Shown one piece after another: positions 49,375 through 60,784 of a stretch of DNA of 64,000 nt (its first letter is position 1; the number at the start of each line of letters is the position of its first letter). The stretch lies in NCBI RefSeq assembly GCF_018691265.1, contig NW_024881324.1, positions 2,607,730 through 2,671,729 of the forward strand. Direction: 5' to 3'. Source of the stretch: Tyto alba. Its lineage: Eukaryota > Chordata > Aves > Strigiformes > Tytonidae. The notes under the pieces were generated by a model. The model was given only the letters and a program-made list of their open reading frames with translations. It made no database searches and was not told the DNA's origin. Position numbers and translations under genes: made by a program.

Positions 49375-51697
49375 CTGAAAAACAGATACATTTCTCCATT
49401 TGTAGTAGAACATAATAAAACCATGTTGCAAAATAAAGACAGTTCTACCTTAATATTAACTGGGATAACCATGGATTCATGACTGATTTTAAAGTTCCTT
49501 TTTAAGAACCTAAAGAATCCATGTAAAGCTTTAAGAAAAAAAAAAAAGTAGAAACCATGACTGTCAATATTACATTTAATCCAAAACCTCCTATTTCTGC
49601 ACCAAGTTAGTTGATACCAGAAGCACACAAAGCAACTTTGGCTTGGTGAAAGGTTTACCAGACAGAGCAGAATACAGGTAACATCTAGGAAATGGAAGAA
49701 CTTGAGCATAAACATCTCCCTGTTTTGCATGCTCAGTACCACTTACGCGCCCCGTCCCTTCCCTTCTCCTCCCTCCTGTACGTACAGTCCTACAGTTCCT
49801 ACTGTCAAACTGAGTTGGAGGAATCCTCCCTTCAAACTGCCAATCACTTTCTTCTGTAGAGTGCCTCTTGCTCCTTTCTCATATGACAGATATTCAAAAT
49901 TATCATTACTACTAACATTAATTATTTCCCCCTCCAGTAGTTTAAAACACCAGGGTAAAGTTTGACCTTGGACCTATCATATCACCTTCTTCAAAATGCC
50001 TCCAAAACCCCCTCAAGTTTCAAGAATCAAAATGAAAATCCCAGTATTTCGCATTATCCCTAACATTTGGCAAGTATCTGTATTTTCGGTTAAATTAAAA
50101 TCACACAAAATGTATCAGCTAGAGTCAGCTAAAGTACAAAATAAAGCCAAGATTGAGACAGCAGAGTCTGCAATCAAACAATACAGCATCTGAGAATAAT
50201 GAGACGTGATACAGTAACCATAAGACTAAATTAACAGAATTTCATAGGACACTGCAATAAATGGAATTGTTTTTATCAGGTCTGGAAAACACACATTAGG
50301 ATAAGCCTAAAAATTTTGCTAAAAGATGCAGATTTGGGAACATATACATGCATCTTCTTTTCAGAAGATCCAAAGTACCCAGTTTGTCTACTCAGTCCTC
50401 ATCTCTTTTCCTCACTATTCCCTTGGTGTACTCACTGCTCATCTCTTGTCAAATACTTTAAACTTTTGGGTGAAGGTAGTGTCTTTTCTTTTGAATGACA
50501 ACAATTTGCAGCAGGCTGCTGGTCCAAGATTAAGATTACACAGGTAACATACAAGATACTACAGTGAATATTATGTACATCTGTGCTCCGGAACAGAGTT
50601 ACAAGAATGATGATGAATAATCATATGGTCTTTGACTTTGAAAATGTTTTTAAGGTCATAAGCATATATTTGGAAAAAAAAAAAAATCACAAAATGCTTC
50701 AGAGAGTTTTAATAAAAAGGTCAGTGATATGTTTATGCGTTATGCTTAAAATTGTCACTTGACAAAACCAGTGTTATAGGAACACCGAAAACCAACTTCC
50801 TTCCATCTGATGAACAAAAACCCCTTTGAAGAGGCACAAAAATCTATTTGGAGCTGTAACAACAATGTTGCATCACTAAACATTACACTGCAAAAAAGAT
50901 CTTAGAAGCAGCCACACCTTGACTTCCACTCAGCACTATTTTAAAACAACAACTTTCACATAGAGATTGTGAAAAAAAAAAATTCAAGAAATGAAGTTTA
51001 GTATAACCAAAGAGAACTTTGGAATCTTTATGGATTCAGTCAATAAATCACTCCAAAGTAACAAACTAGAGCACATCAGCAATAAGTACACGCTTGCTGT
51101 TTGCAAAACAAAACTAAGTGGATTAGCTCCATTTGCCAATGCTAGGCTGCATCCAGCTCGTCGGCTCTCACACTGGAACTTCTGTGGTGTCAAAGTTATA
51201 AGCACAGTAAGACTTCATCTTAACTGTATCTTCATTACTGAGCAATTAGCTGTGGCATCAGAATGTAGAAAAAAAGGCACCGCTAACCCCAAGGTCTTAA
51301 AATTTCTTCTTCAGGCTCATCAAGTCATAGCAAGCAGCCTCATCCTACAGTACAGATGAAAATACATACCCAAGAAAATCCCCCTCCAAAGACCCACCAC
51401 TTTTTTTAAACTAGGTTTTAATCTCAGTAAACTTGAACTTTTTTACTGAAAATTCACTTTAAAAATGTAAGTTATTTGTTTTGGTTTTTGGAATTTGGTT
51501 GCTGGCATTTATCAGCAGTAGTACTTTCTGGGAAGTATCTAGTTGTATTTTGCAATTTTAAAAAGAGTTTATGTGACAACTGAATTTTGATGTGAAAAAA
51601 ATCCATTAAGCCTGAACTTCATAAACAGTTAATACATAAATGAATTCAACACAGTGTCATTTGACATTAACCACAAAAAGCAATTAGAAAGCCTTAC
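49375..51697 (-). other. RECK: RECK intron 5
   Basis: No recognised repeat or gene. Confidence 0.8.
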
Positions 51698-51783
51698 CTG
51701 TTTACATGCTTGCCGACATTCCACAGCAATTGCTAGCTCACAGCAACCTAAACCAACCCACCCGTCAGACTTCTTCAAAACTC
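51698..51783 (-). CDS. RECK: RECK exon 5 (CC2 start)
   Basis: This 86-bp exon completes the split Gly codon and ends in phase 0. It encodes the start of the second CC repeat, with the motif WVGLGCCELAIAVECRQACK. That is the CC pair followed by the CxxxC spacing typical of the family. The donor is GTAAGG. It is nearly identical to the mammalian sequence. Confidence 0.96.
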
Positions 51784-52262
51784 CTTTGAAAATAAGATGA
51801 CAGTACATATTACAGTAGAAACTATGTCGTCATTTTCCCTTCCCTCTCCATGAGTCAGTTACTTTTCAAATTTGCTAATCCTGTTCTCATTCAAGAAGCC
51901 TATTTACAGATTAAATTTTTATTGCAATTTATGACGTCATTCCAAACCAACTTTAAGCAAGGAAAAAGCAAATCTGTGCCTTAATAAATGCTGAACTTGG
52001 CAATTTGGAAGGACCTTCTATACACTGAGTTTAAAAATGCTTTATGGAAAGCATTTTATATGTTCATTGGAGGTATCAGAATTTGATATTTTGATTTATC
52101 TCATCTGAAATATAAGCAAACAGAAACCAACAGGAAAAAAAACCCCTCATTAAAATCAACGTTATGTCCTACAGACACATCCTCTTGTTGGGTTTCAACA
52201 GCATGTTTTCCCACAAACTCTGCCAATGCAGAATACATTTCTTGCTTTTTCTTCATGCTTCC

Positions 52263-52811
52263 TGTACTGGTTTTGGTCAGGATGGAGTTAAATTTCTTCA
52301 TAGTAGCTGGTATGGGGCTGTGTTTTGGATTTGTGCTGGAAACAGTGTTGATAACAGAAGGATGTTTCAGTGACTGCTGAGCAAGGGCTTGCAGAGAGTC
52401 CAGGCCTTTTCTGTTCCTCACCCCACCCACCAGTGACACTCAGCTGGGATAGCTGACCCCAATTGACCCCATGGATATTCCATACCATAGAACATCACCC
52501 TCAGCATACAGAGCTGGGGGTGGAGGTTGGCGGGGGCTGCCACTGCCCGGGGACCAGGGGGGCATCGGTCTGTTGGTGGTGAGCAACTGTTCCCTTTGCA
52601 CCATTTGTTTTTCTTGTGGTCATCATCCCCCCTCCCCCCTTTTCTTTTCCTTGTTCTTTTCTTCTATTTTTTAATTATAAACTGTCTTCATCTCAACCCA
52701 CAAGTTTTCTCACTTTTACCCTTCTGGTCCTCCCCCATATCCCATCCCAAGGCGGGGAGTGAGTGAGCGCCTTCATGGTGCTTAGCTGCCTACTGGGGCT
52801 AAGCCACAACA
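52263..52811 (+). mobile_element. Solo LTR, avian ERV family A
   Basis: It begins TGTACTGGTTTTGGTCAGGA and ends GGGGCTAAGCCACAACA. The flanks CTTCC and CGTCC fit a 5-bp duplication with one mismatch. Landmarks include GATATTCCATACCATAGAAC, GGTGGTGAGCAACTG and CTGTCTTCATCTCAACCCAC. It is antisense to RECK. Confidence 0.88.
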
Positions 52812-53819
52812 CGTCCTCTGTTGTTTATCCCCCCCCAATAACATGGTTTCATATCCAGAATTACCTTCAATAAAAGTTTCTCATCTCCCCATCTCTTTTT
52901 CTATTTATTTCACTATTCCCATTATCTTCATTTCTTCCCGTAAAGTTACATAGAAAAGCAAATCGCTGCCCTAAGTTGTTTCATCCTCTTAATCTATTCA
53001 TAAATACAGAGTTTCTGATGTTTTCAAGACATCAGAAATCAAATAAACGAATGCATTCCTGCATCTATTTCTCACATAACTTTAATGACAGAAATAATTA
53101 AAAGGAAGGTTTAACCTATGCAGCTGCCTAACAGCTGTGACAAATTTGTTCCATTCTTTTTTATTAGGGCAAGGGATGGATTTATTTGGCTCAAATGAAC
53201 CACTCATTTTTGTTATGAACATTTTAAAAATAAGGCAGTATTTTAGGACGTGCACAAATTATATCCTTTTTGTAGAAATAACAAGTATGAAGCAAAAGAA
53301 TCAACCACTTAATTTAAAAAAATGGTTAAACCCAGTAGAAATGCCTATTCCGGAAAGTCACATGGGATGTCCAGCTTTAAGAAGGGAAGAGAAAGAGCTA
53401 GGAATGAGAGCAGTGAGCTTAAATTCAAATGCTAAGAAAATACTGGAAAAAAAGGCATTTAAAATCACTGCACTCAGTGGAAAAGAATCACCAGCAGGTA
53501 CCTATCATGAACAAAATTGCCTTTAAAATATGCTTTGTCGGCTTTACAAACACAGGTGGCATAGAAAGTCTTACTAGTATCAGTCTTTCATGACATTCTG
53601 ATGGGCAAATTAAGAAAACACACTATAGTAAATTTATAAATGAGGAGCAAAATCTTTAGCTAAATTCATGTATTTTCCCTGCAAATTAAAATATTAATGA
53701 CATTTATTCAAATGCAAATTCAAACCTTAATGCTCAACACCAGTAAGGTAGCAGGATTGCACAGCAGGTACAATCACACATATGTGATCACAAAACATGT
53801 ATGTTCCAATCCCTTAATC

Positions 53820-55513
53820 ATCTTAAAGTGGCTCTTTGCCGGACTTCCTTCAGTGTGTTCGTATCTTTCTTCTACCGAGACGCCCAGAACTGGACACAGT
53901 ATCCCTGATGTGGTTTTATCAATGCTGAGGTGAGGGGATGGATCCCCTCCCTTGATCTGCTGGCAACATTCTCCCTAACGCAGCCTGGGGGCCGTTGGCC
54001 TCTGGGTTACAAGGGCACATTGCTGGATCATGATCCACTTGCACGATTATCTGGTCTAGCAACCTCTCCTCCCAGTTTTGCAGCATCTGCAAATGCATGG
54101 AGGGTTCACTCTGTCCCATCAGTGATGAAGCTGTTAAATGTGACTAGACCCAGCATCACCCCCGGGGACACTGGCCTCCAGCTGAACTCTGTGCCACTGA
54201 TCACAAAGCTTGGAGCCCAGCAGTTCAGCCAGTTTTCAATCCACTTCCACCATCCACTTATCCAGCCCATGCTTCATCAGTTTGTCTATAAGGGTATTAT
54301 TAAAACAGTGGTGAAAGACCTACTACAGTCGAGACAGACAACACCCACCACTCTCCCCTCATCTAACATGCCAGTCACCTCATCAGAGAGGGTTATCAGG
54401 TTGGTTAAGCATGATTTCCTCCTCATAAATCCATGCTGACTATGAACAATCCCCTTCTTGTCCTTGATGTGTTTGGAAGTGGTCTGCAGGAAGATCTGCT
54501 CCATTACCTTCCTAGGGTTTGAGGCGAGACTGAGCAGCCTGCAGCTCCCCAGGTCCTCCTTGCCCTTTCTACAGACAGGAGTGACATCTGCTTTCTTCCA
54601 GTCGTCAGCATCCTCTCTCAATAGCCATGACGTTCCAAAGATTATTGAGAGTGACCTTGCAATGACATTAGCCAACTCCCTCAGCACTCGTAAGGGTATC
54701 CATCAGGTCCCATGGGCTTGTTTGCTTTTATTACCTAACTTGATCCTCCTCCACCAAGCTCAAGTCTTCCTTGCCTTGGACTTTACCACTGCTCTCAGGG
54801 ATCTGGCATTCCTGAAAGCTCATCTTACCTGTGAAGACTGAGGCAAAGAAGGCCATGGCCTTTTTAATGTCGTTTGTCACCAGGTTTCCTGCCCCATTCA
54901 GCAGCAGGCCCTCATTTTCCCTAGTCTTCCTTTTGCTGCTGATACAGCTGAAGAAACACAGCAGCTTTCTGGCTGCCATTCACATACCTCACCAGGATCA
55001 ACTCCAGATGGGCTCTGGTTTTTCTGACCCCATCACACATAACTGGAGCTTGGATAAGGTTATCTCTGAAAATTAACCAGCTCTCTTGGACCTCTCTTCT
55101 CTCCAGGTCTGTATCCCATGGGATTCTTCCAAGCAGATTGACTGTGCCCTCCTGTGTTGTCTCTCCAAAAGGTACCAGGGCGATTACAGTTGCCCATGAG
55201 CATCAGGGCCTGCGATCACAAGACCTCTTCCAGTCGTATGAAGAAGGCCTCGTCTGCTACTTCTTCATGATCAGACAGCTTGTAGCTGACACCCACATCA
55301 CCCACGTTGGACTGCTGGTTAATATGCTGATATGCCCATATGCTGTTCTCAGCTGGCCCATCATCCACCCCCTGGCAGAGCTCCATGTATGCCACTTACA
55401 CTCACATAAAGGGCAATTCCCCCTCCTCGCCTTCCTGGCCTGTCCACCACAGCACTCCTGCTGTGGCAGCCTTCCTGCTACATCCCTGTGACCCCGATAA
55501 AACCGTAGCCCTG
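53820..55513 (-). mobile_element. CR1 LINE, 3' part (reverse transcriptase region)
   Basis: Read on the minus strand, this is a degenerate CR1 ORF2. The stretch KTRENEGLLLNGAGNLVT, then LSLVEEDQVR (54979-54731), precedes LRELANVIARSLSIIFG and KVMEQIFLQTTSKHIKDKKG (about 54687-54400). The 3' region contains the antisense landmark CAGAACTGGACACAGTATCC near 53887. Stops and frame breaks show that it is inactive. The terminal octamer repeat is not seen, so the 3' end may be lost. Confidence 0.88.
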
Positions 55514-56582
55514 TGTCCTGGGTTTGAGTGAGTGGTGGGGTTTTTTTGGTGGCAGGGGAGGGGGCCATAAGGGCCGCCCCCTGGGAGAAGCTTCTGGAAG
55601 CTCCCCCAGCTCCAAGTCAGCTCCACCTCTGCAAAAACTGAGCCCATCAGCTGCACCTCTGCGAGAATGTATTTAAGAATGGACGTGGTGAGGAGCAGTG
55701 GGACTGGTGAGGAGGAGTTGGGGCAGCTGCGTGAACACCAAGGTCAGTGGAGGAATGGAGGAAGAAAGGAGGGGGGAGGTGTGCCAGAGCAGAGACCCCC
55801 CTGTATTCTGTGGGGAGATGGCAGGGCGGCCCCCCCCTGCCACCCATGGAGATATACAGTGGAACAGACACTGATTTATGGCCTGTGTTTTTTCACCTGG
55901 ATGATCAAGGTGCTGTGCCCAAAGAAGGCCGGGGTCTTGTGGGAAAAGGCAGCCCCGCTGCTGTAATTCAGCGCTGGGAGGATTGCAGCATGCGGGGGTG
56001 TCCCACGCCGGAGCAGCTCGGGAAGGGCTGCAGCCGTGGGAGGGAATCCAGTGGGAGAAAGTTGGTGACCCACAATGGAGCAGTGTGGGGAACGCTGCGG
56101 CCCGTGGGAGGGACTCATGTTGGAGAAAGTTTGTGGAGGACTGTCTGCTGTGAGAGGGGGACCACACTGGAGCAGGGGGAACAAGTGCCAGAAGCTCCCC
56201 CCACCAAAGATGGAAGAAGAGGCAGCACTGACTGCACCCCCCATTCCCTGCCCCTGCGCCGCTGGGGGAGGAGGTAGAGATATCGGGAGCAGAGCTGAGC
56301 CCGGGAAGAAGGGAGGGGTGGGGGGAAGGTGTTCTCAAGATGTGGCAATGTTTCTCACTGTCCTACTCTGTTACGTGTTGTTAGTGTCTGTAATAAATGT
56401 ATGTTCTTTTTTTCTTCCCCTACCTAGTCTGCCTTTTGCTCGAGCCCATAAAGGGTGATTTTTCCCCATCCCAGTCCTATCTTGAACCCCAAGCCTGGCT
56501 CTCTGCCCCTTCTTATGACCAGAAGAGAAGGGAGAGAGTGGCTGTGTGGTGGTTGGCTGCTGACCAGGCTCAAACCACAACA
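55514..56582 (+). mobile_element. Solo LTR (1.07 kb, mosaic A/B type) inserted in CR1
   Basis: It begins TGTCCTGGGTTTGAGTGAGT and ends CAGGCTCAAACCACAACA. It is flanked by identical CCCTG at 55509-55513 and 56583-56587. The 5' two thirds resemble the family B LTR at 59.3 kb (repeated CCACxCTGGAGCAG units, GGAGGAGGTAGAGA, GGAAGAAGGGAGGGGTGGGG). The final part ends like family A. It has AATAAATGTATG as a probable poly(A) signal. It splits the CR1 endonuclease region and is antisense to RECK. Confidence 0.92.
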
Positions 56583-56587
56583 CCCTG

Positions 56588-56690
56588 TAACTGCACACAG
56601 ACTTCTAACCCCTCCTGTCTGCTCCCTGTGCTGTGTGTGCTGGCGTACAGGCACCTCACAGAGGCACCCAGTGGTACTGAATTCCCAGAA
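56588..56690 (-). mobile_element. CR1 LINE, continuation beyond the inserted LTR
   Basis: The + strand reads AACTGCACACAGACTTCTAA, then CCCCTCCTGTCTGCTCCC, with GGCGTACAGGCACCTCA further on. This is the complement of the CR1 endonuclease-coding region and is continuous with the sequence left of the LTR. The element stops near 56690, consistent with 5' truncation. Confidence 0.75.
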
Positions 56691-58019
56691 AGGGAGTAAG
56701 AGCTTCCCATATAATGCTATCCTAGATACACACCATTAATTTACAAAATCCTACGATGCATGGAATCACTGGAGATTTTAAAAGAATTTTAAAAGTGGCT
56801 CATTTCAAAGAAGAAAACAGTAACATAACTTCACATGCAAGAGGAAGGAAAAGTGACTGGCTTCATACAGGTACAACAAGGTTGAGGATACAAGCTCAGG
56901 ATACCACAGGAAGATTTCACTTTTATCACAGGACTAAACTATAATTTATATCACCACTAAAAAAGTGACTTTTTTTCCATAAATCAGAGGATAAAAGAAT
57001 CCTACCATAAAGGCACTGAAGAGGCCCCACACCAGTTTGGAAAATACAATTAGACAATTTGGGAGTGGTTCATTAACAAAGATTTCCAATACTTTTTTCA
57101 CTTGCTTACACAAATCTAATACTCAAAATAAAGTACGTATTTCTCGCTTGCAGTAAAAGCATTGCTACTCATTTGTATATAACTACTGAGCTTCAATGAA
57201 AATTAGTTATTGTCTCCAACTAAAAATTTATCAGGTTTTGCATGAGACAGAAGCACTGCAACTCCAAAAGATATTATTAGTTAAGTAAAACTAGTAAAAT
57301 ATAAGACAGCCAATCTCTTTGTGCACACTGGAATCAACAGTGTGCCTCTGAAGCTGGGGGTGGGGGCAAGTTAGAGCAGACGCCATAAACTGTTACAGCC
57401 TCCTCTTCAACCACAGCATGCTACTTTCGCCCCAAGTCTTTTAGAAATAACTTGATAACAGTACTACTTAAGTTCAATTTCATCTATTTTTAATCTCTCT
57501 TTTTAACGTAACAGTCCTGTCTTGTGATTTATGCTTTAACTTTCTAAATCCATCTGTACCAAGCAGTATGGTTCTTGATCTGAGCCTCTGCACTTCTTAA
57601 ATTATTTGTCTAGTTCTTAGTATTTCCCTCTGTTACTATTTTTTTTTTTTTCAAATTACATTGCATCTAGAGCAAAATTGCAATAATCCATGATTTTATA
57701 GATTAGGCTACAGTATACTGAAACTAAAAGTAATAGAAAACCTTTAAAGTAAAGAAACTCTGATATTTCTTGGATGCGTCACAGAAGCACATGTTTAATC
57801 ACACAAACGTATTAAACATTTTCTAACTAGAAGTGTTAAAAACAGCACAAGTAATCCAGTTTAAACTAAAGGAAATGAGACACCAAATACAGTTGATAAT
57901 GGAAGCATAATGATAGTTAAATTATCATGAAATCTATAGGAGCAGGTGGTAGACACAACATCAAAACATGCATATGGTGAAAAAACAACACAATTCAACA
58001 GTAAACTAGTATTTCTTAC

Positions 58020-58056
58020 CTGGCAAAGAAGAATTTATACAACCCCATACTTCTCC
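58020..58056 (-). CDS. RECK: RECK exon 4 (37-bp micro-exon, end of CC1)
   Basis: This 37-bp exon starts in phase 0 and ends after one base of a Gly codon. It encodes GEVWGCINSSLP plus that Gly. The NSS sequon matches a known N-glycosylation position of mammalian RECK. The acceptor is TTTTCAG and the donor GTAAGA. It is too short for ORF calling and was found by homology and phase. Confidence 0.93.
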
Positions 58057-59299
58057 CTGAAAAGTAAAATGAAATTAAGCAAAAGTAAGTCTACAGAATA
58101 AAAGTTTCTAGCAGACACAAATTAACATTTTTGCCCTGGGTTTTAAATATCCTATTGGAAGAATTCTTATGTCTAAAACTCTTCTGAAGAAGCGCTACGT
58201 GATGTAAGTTGAGTACCACCTGCTTTGATGAGGAGGCTGCCATCTACAGAGTATGGAATCCACAGCAGTGTTTTTGTAGGTGCAGAACATACTGTGATTA
58301 CCCAGAATATGATAGCTAGTCAACTTTCTCCACCAGTGTTTAAAGAATTAAGTAGCAACTGTTTAGACAAAGAAAAAGATCTCGCTAGGACCAAGACCTG
58401 TGGAGAAGCTTATTGCCCTGGCACTTCTTTCTACCACCTTAAAAAAAAACCAAAAAACAAAAAACAAACAACCAAACAACACATATAACCACACACAAAA
58501 TAGAAGAGGTTTAAAGGTACCCCAGAGACCAGGGAAATGTAGTTTCAGAGAAAGACAGATACACAACTCTTTTTTTTCCATGTAAGTGAAGTTTCCATGG
58601 GAAGTTACAGTATGGATCTGTTGGGCTCACTCCGACTGCAAAGCATTTCTGGTCCTAAGCATGGGTTCTCCTAAATGACCCAAGCGACTGATGGTATTAG
58701 GCAGAAGAATTCTGTAAATGTTTCTCTTTTTTTGGCAGGAAAAAAATGGTGAAAAGCTTACCAAAGAGTTGCTGTCTATTTCTCATTACTGTTATTACCA
58801 AGACTACTAGCTAAGCTGACTATGGGAGATTCTTTATGCTGGGGCTAGTATAAAAGAAAATGTCAGGTCTGCCACAGGTACTTATGTTACCCACCCAATA
58901 AAAGTTACAAATGTCATGGAAGGAGGTGGTTTAGGCAGCAGAAGGATTCCATCTAGGGTAAGAATCTTAGTTCAACTATCAGAAACAAGCACATATCACA
59001 GTTACGGTGGGTGTGCCGTGTCAGAAGCCTGAAGAATTAAAAGCTATGGGAGTAGCTGTCTGCTACATGTTTAACATCCTACACCTGGGGTCTTACAACA
59101 CTTAGACAATATGATCATGGTATAGTATTTAAAATGGCAAGAGTACAGAAAAGCCTTAAAGTATTACAAGTATTTTAGTACAGTGTTATTGAATTCAGTA
59201 TTTTTAAAGCAAGCACTAGGAAAATCTTAACTAGATGAAATTAGAGGAAAATTTTGCAGAGAGTAAGAAGGCATGTGACAAGTCTTAAGAGGTATATCG

Positions 59300-60423
59300 G
59301 GTTTGTATGGCAAGGTTTTTGTAGTGGGGGGCTGCAGGGGTGGCTCCTGTGAGAAGCTGCCAGAAGCTGCCCCTGTGTCCAACAGAGCCAGCTCCAGCTG
59401 GCTCCAAGAGGGATCCGCTTCTGGCCAAGGCTGAATCCATCAGTGATGTTAGTAGTGACTCTGTGGTATTTAAGGAAGCATAAAAACTGCTGTGCAACAG
59501 CAGCTGGAGAGAGGAGTGAGAGAAACAGCCCTGCAGCCACCCAGGTCAGAGAGGAAGGAGGAGGAGGAGGAGGTGCTCCAGGCACCAGAGCAGAGGTTCC
59601 CCTGCAGCCCGTGGGGAAGACCACGATGAGGCAGGCTGTGCCCTGCACCCAGGGAGGTCCACAGTGGAACAGATCCCCACCTGCAGCCAGGGAGGTTAAT
59701 GGTGGAGCAGATCTCCACCTGCAGCCCGGGGAGGACCCCACGCTGGAGCAGGTAGATGTGGCCTGAAGAAAGCTTCAGCCTCTGAAGAGCACACCCTGGA
59801 ACAGGCTTCTGACAGGACCTGTGGCGAGCAGTCCACATTAGAGCAGATTTTCTGGCAGGAGTTGTGACCCTGTGAAGAGGAGCCCACGCTGGAGCAGGTT
59901 TGCTGGCAGGACTTGCGACCCCGTGGGGGACCCACGCTGGAGCAGTTTGTGAAGGACCGCAGCCCGTGGGAAGGACTCACATGGGAGAAGTCTGTGAAGG
60001 ACCGTCTCCCACGGGAGGGACCCCACGCTGGAGGAGTGGAAGAGCATGAGGAGGAAGGAATGGCAGAGACAACACGTAATGAACTGACCACAACCTCCAT
60101 TCCCTGTACCCCTGCGTCAGGAGGTAGAGAAGTCAGGAGTGAAGTTGAGCCTGTGAAGAAGGGAGGAGGGGGGAGAAGGGGTTCTTAGATTTTTTTTCTT
60201 ATTTCTCATTATCCTACTCTGACCTTTTGACTGGCAATAAATTAAATTAATTTCCTTGAGTTATGTCTGTCTTGCCCATGATGGTAATTGGTGAGCGATC
60301 TCCCTGTCCTTATCTTGACCCAGGAGCATTTTGTTGTATTTTCTCTCCCCTGTCCAGCTGAAGAAGGGGAGTGATAGAGCATCTTTGGTGGGCACCTGGT
60401 GTCCAGCCAAGGTTAACCCACCA
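59300..60423 (+). mobile_element. Long solo LTR, avian ERV family B (about 1.12 kb)
   Basis: Landmarks in order: TATGGCAAGGTTTTTGTAGT, GAGAAGCTGCCAGAAGCTGC, a promoter-like GGTATTTAAGGAAG, imperfect repeats with CCCACGCTGGAGCAG, GGAGGTAGAGAAGTCAGGAG, GGCAATAAATTAAATTAATT (poly(A) region) and an ending CAAGGTTAACCCACCA. No retroviral coding region is attached. The exact left end is uncertain. It is antisense to RECK. Confidence 0.85.
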
Positions 60424-60718
60424 GAACGGCCTTTAAATCAAAGTGTTGAACATGTTCTTTAAAACAAAACAAAAAGTTCAATCTCGCTGAAACAGCAACC
60501 CATATTGTCATGCAATTATTCTGTCATCACAGGAATTAATGACTTTCTGAAGTTGCAATGGATCTGTGTCTAATAATCTAAAACTGTCCTCCCCTCTACC
60601 TGTGGGAGTTCCCTACTTATCTAAGGGTTGAAGTCAGCTCAGAAGGAAAAGGTAAAGAGCTGCTACTTCTACTAGTTCCACCCCATTGATTCAGTTGGCT
60701 TCCTTTTATTTCAGGAGA

Positions 60719-60784
60719 AGGTTAATGGTTGGACTCAAGGATCTTAAGGGTCTTTTCCAACCTAAATGATTCTATGATTCTAAG
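60719..60784 (+). mobile_element. CR1 LINE 3' tail fragment
   Basis: GGTTGGACTCAAGGATCTTA, then GGGTCTTTTCCAACCTAAAT, ends in the octamer repeats ATTCTATG and ATTCTAAG, the diagnostic CR1 terminus. Only the last 60-70 bp remain recognisable. Confidence 0.92.

Larger units (their letters stand above)
51784..58019 (-). other. RECK: RECK intron 4
   Basis: A repeat-rich intron. It holds a solo LTR (52263-52811) and a CR1 LINE interrupted by a 1.07-kb LTR (about 53820-56690). The rest is AT-rich and unrecognised. Confidence 0.85.

Noticed and set aside
54286..54687. 133-residue frame with reverse transcriptase similarity, considered as an active gene
   Set aside because: It is a piece of a CR1 ORF2 with frame breaks on both sides and an LTR inserted upstream, so it is a dead repeat copy.
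55673..56338. 221-residue minus-strand open frame, the longest in the window
   Set aside because: It lies wholly inside the GC-rich repeated part of a solo LTR, on the strand opposite to it. Its low-complexity Pro/Ser/His composition follows from the repeat.
59241..60100. Overlapping minus-strand open frames of 166 and 134 residues
   Set aside because: They are antisense translations of the tandem units in the family B LTR.
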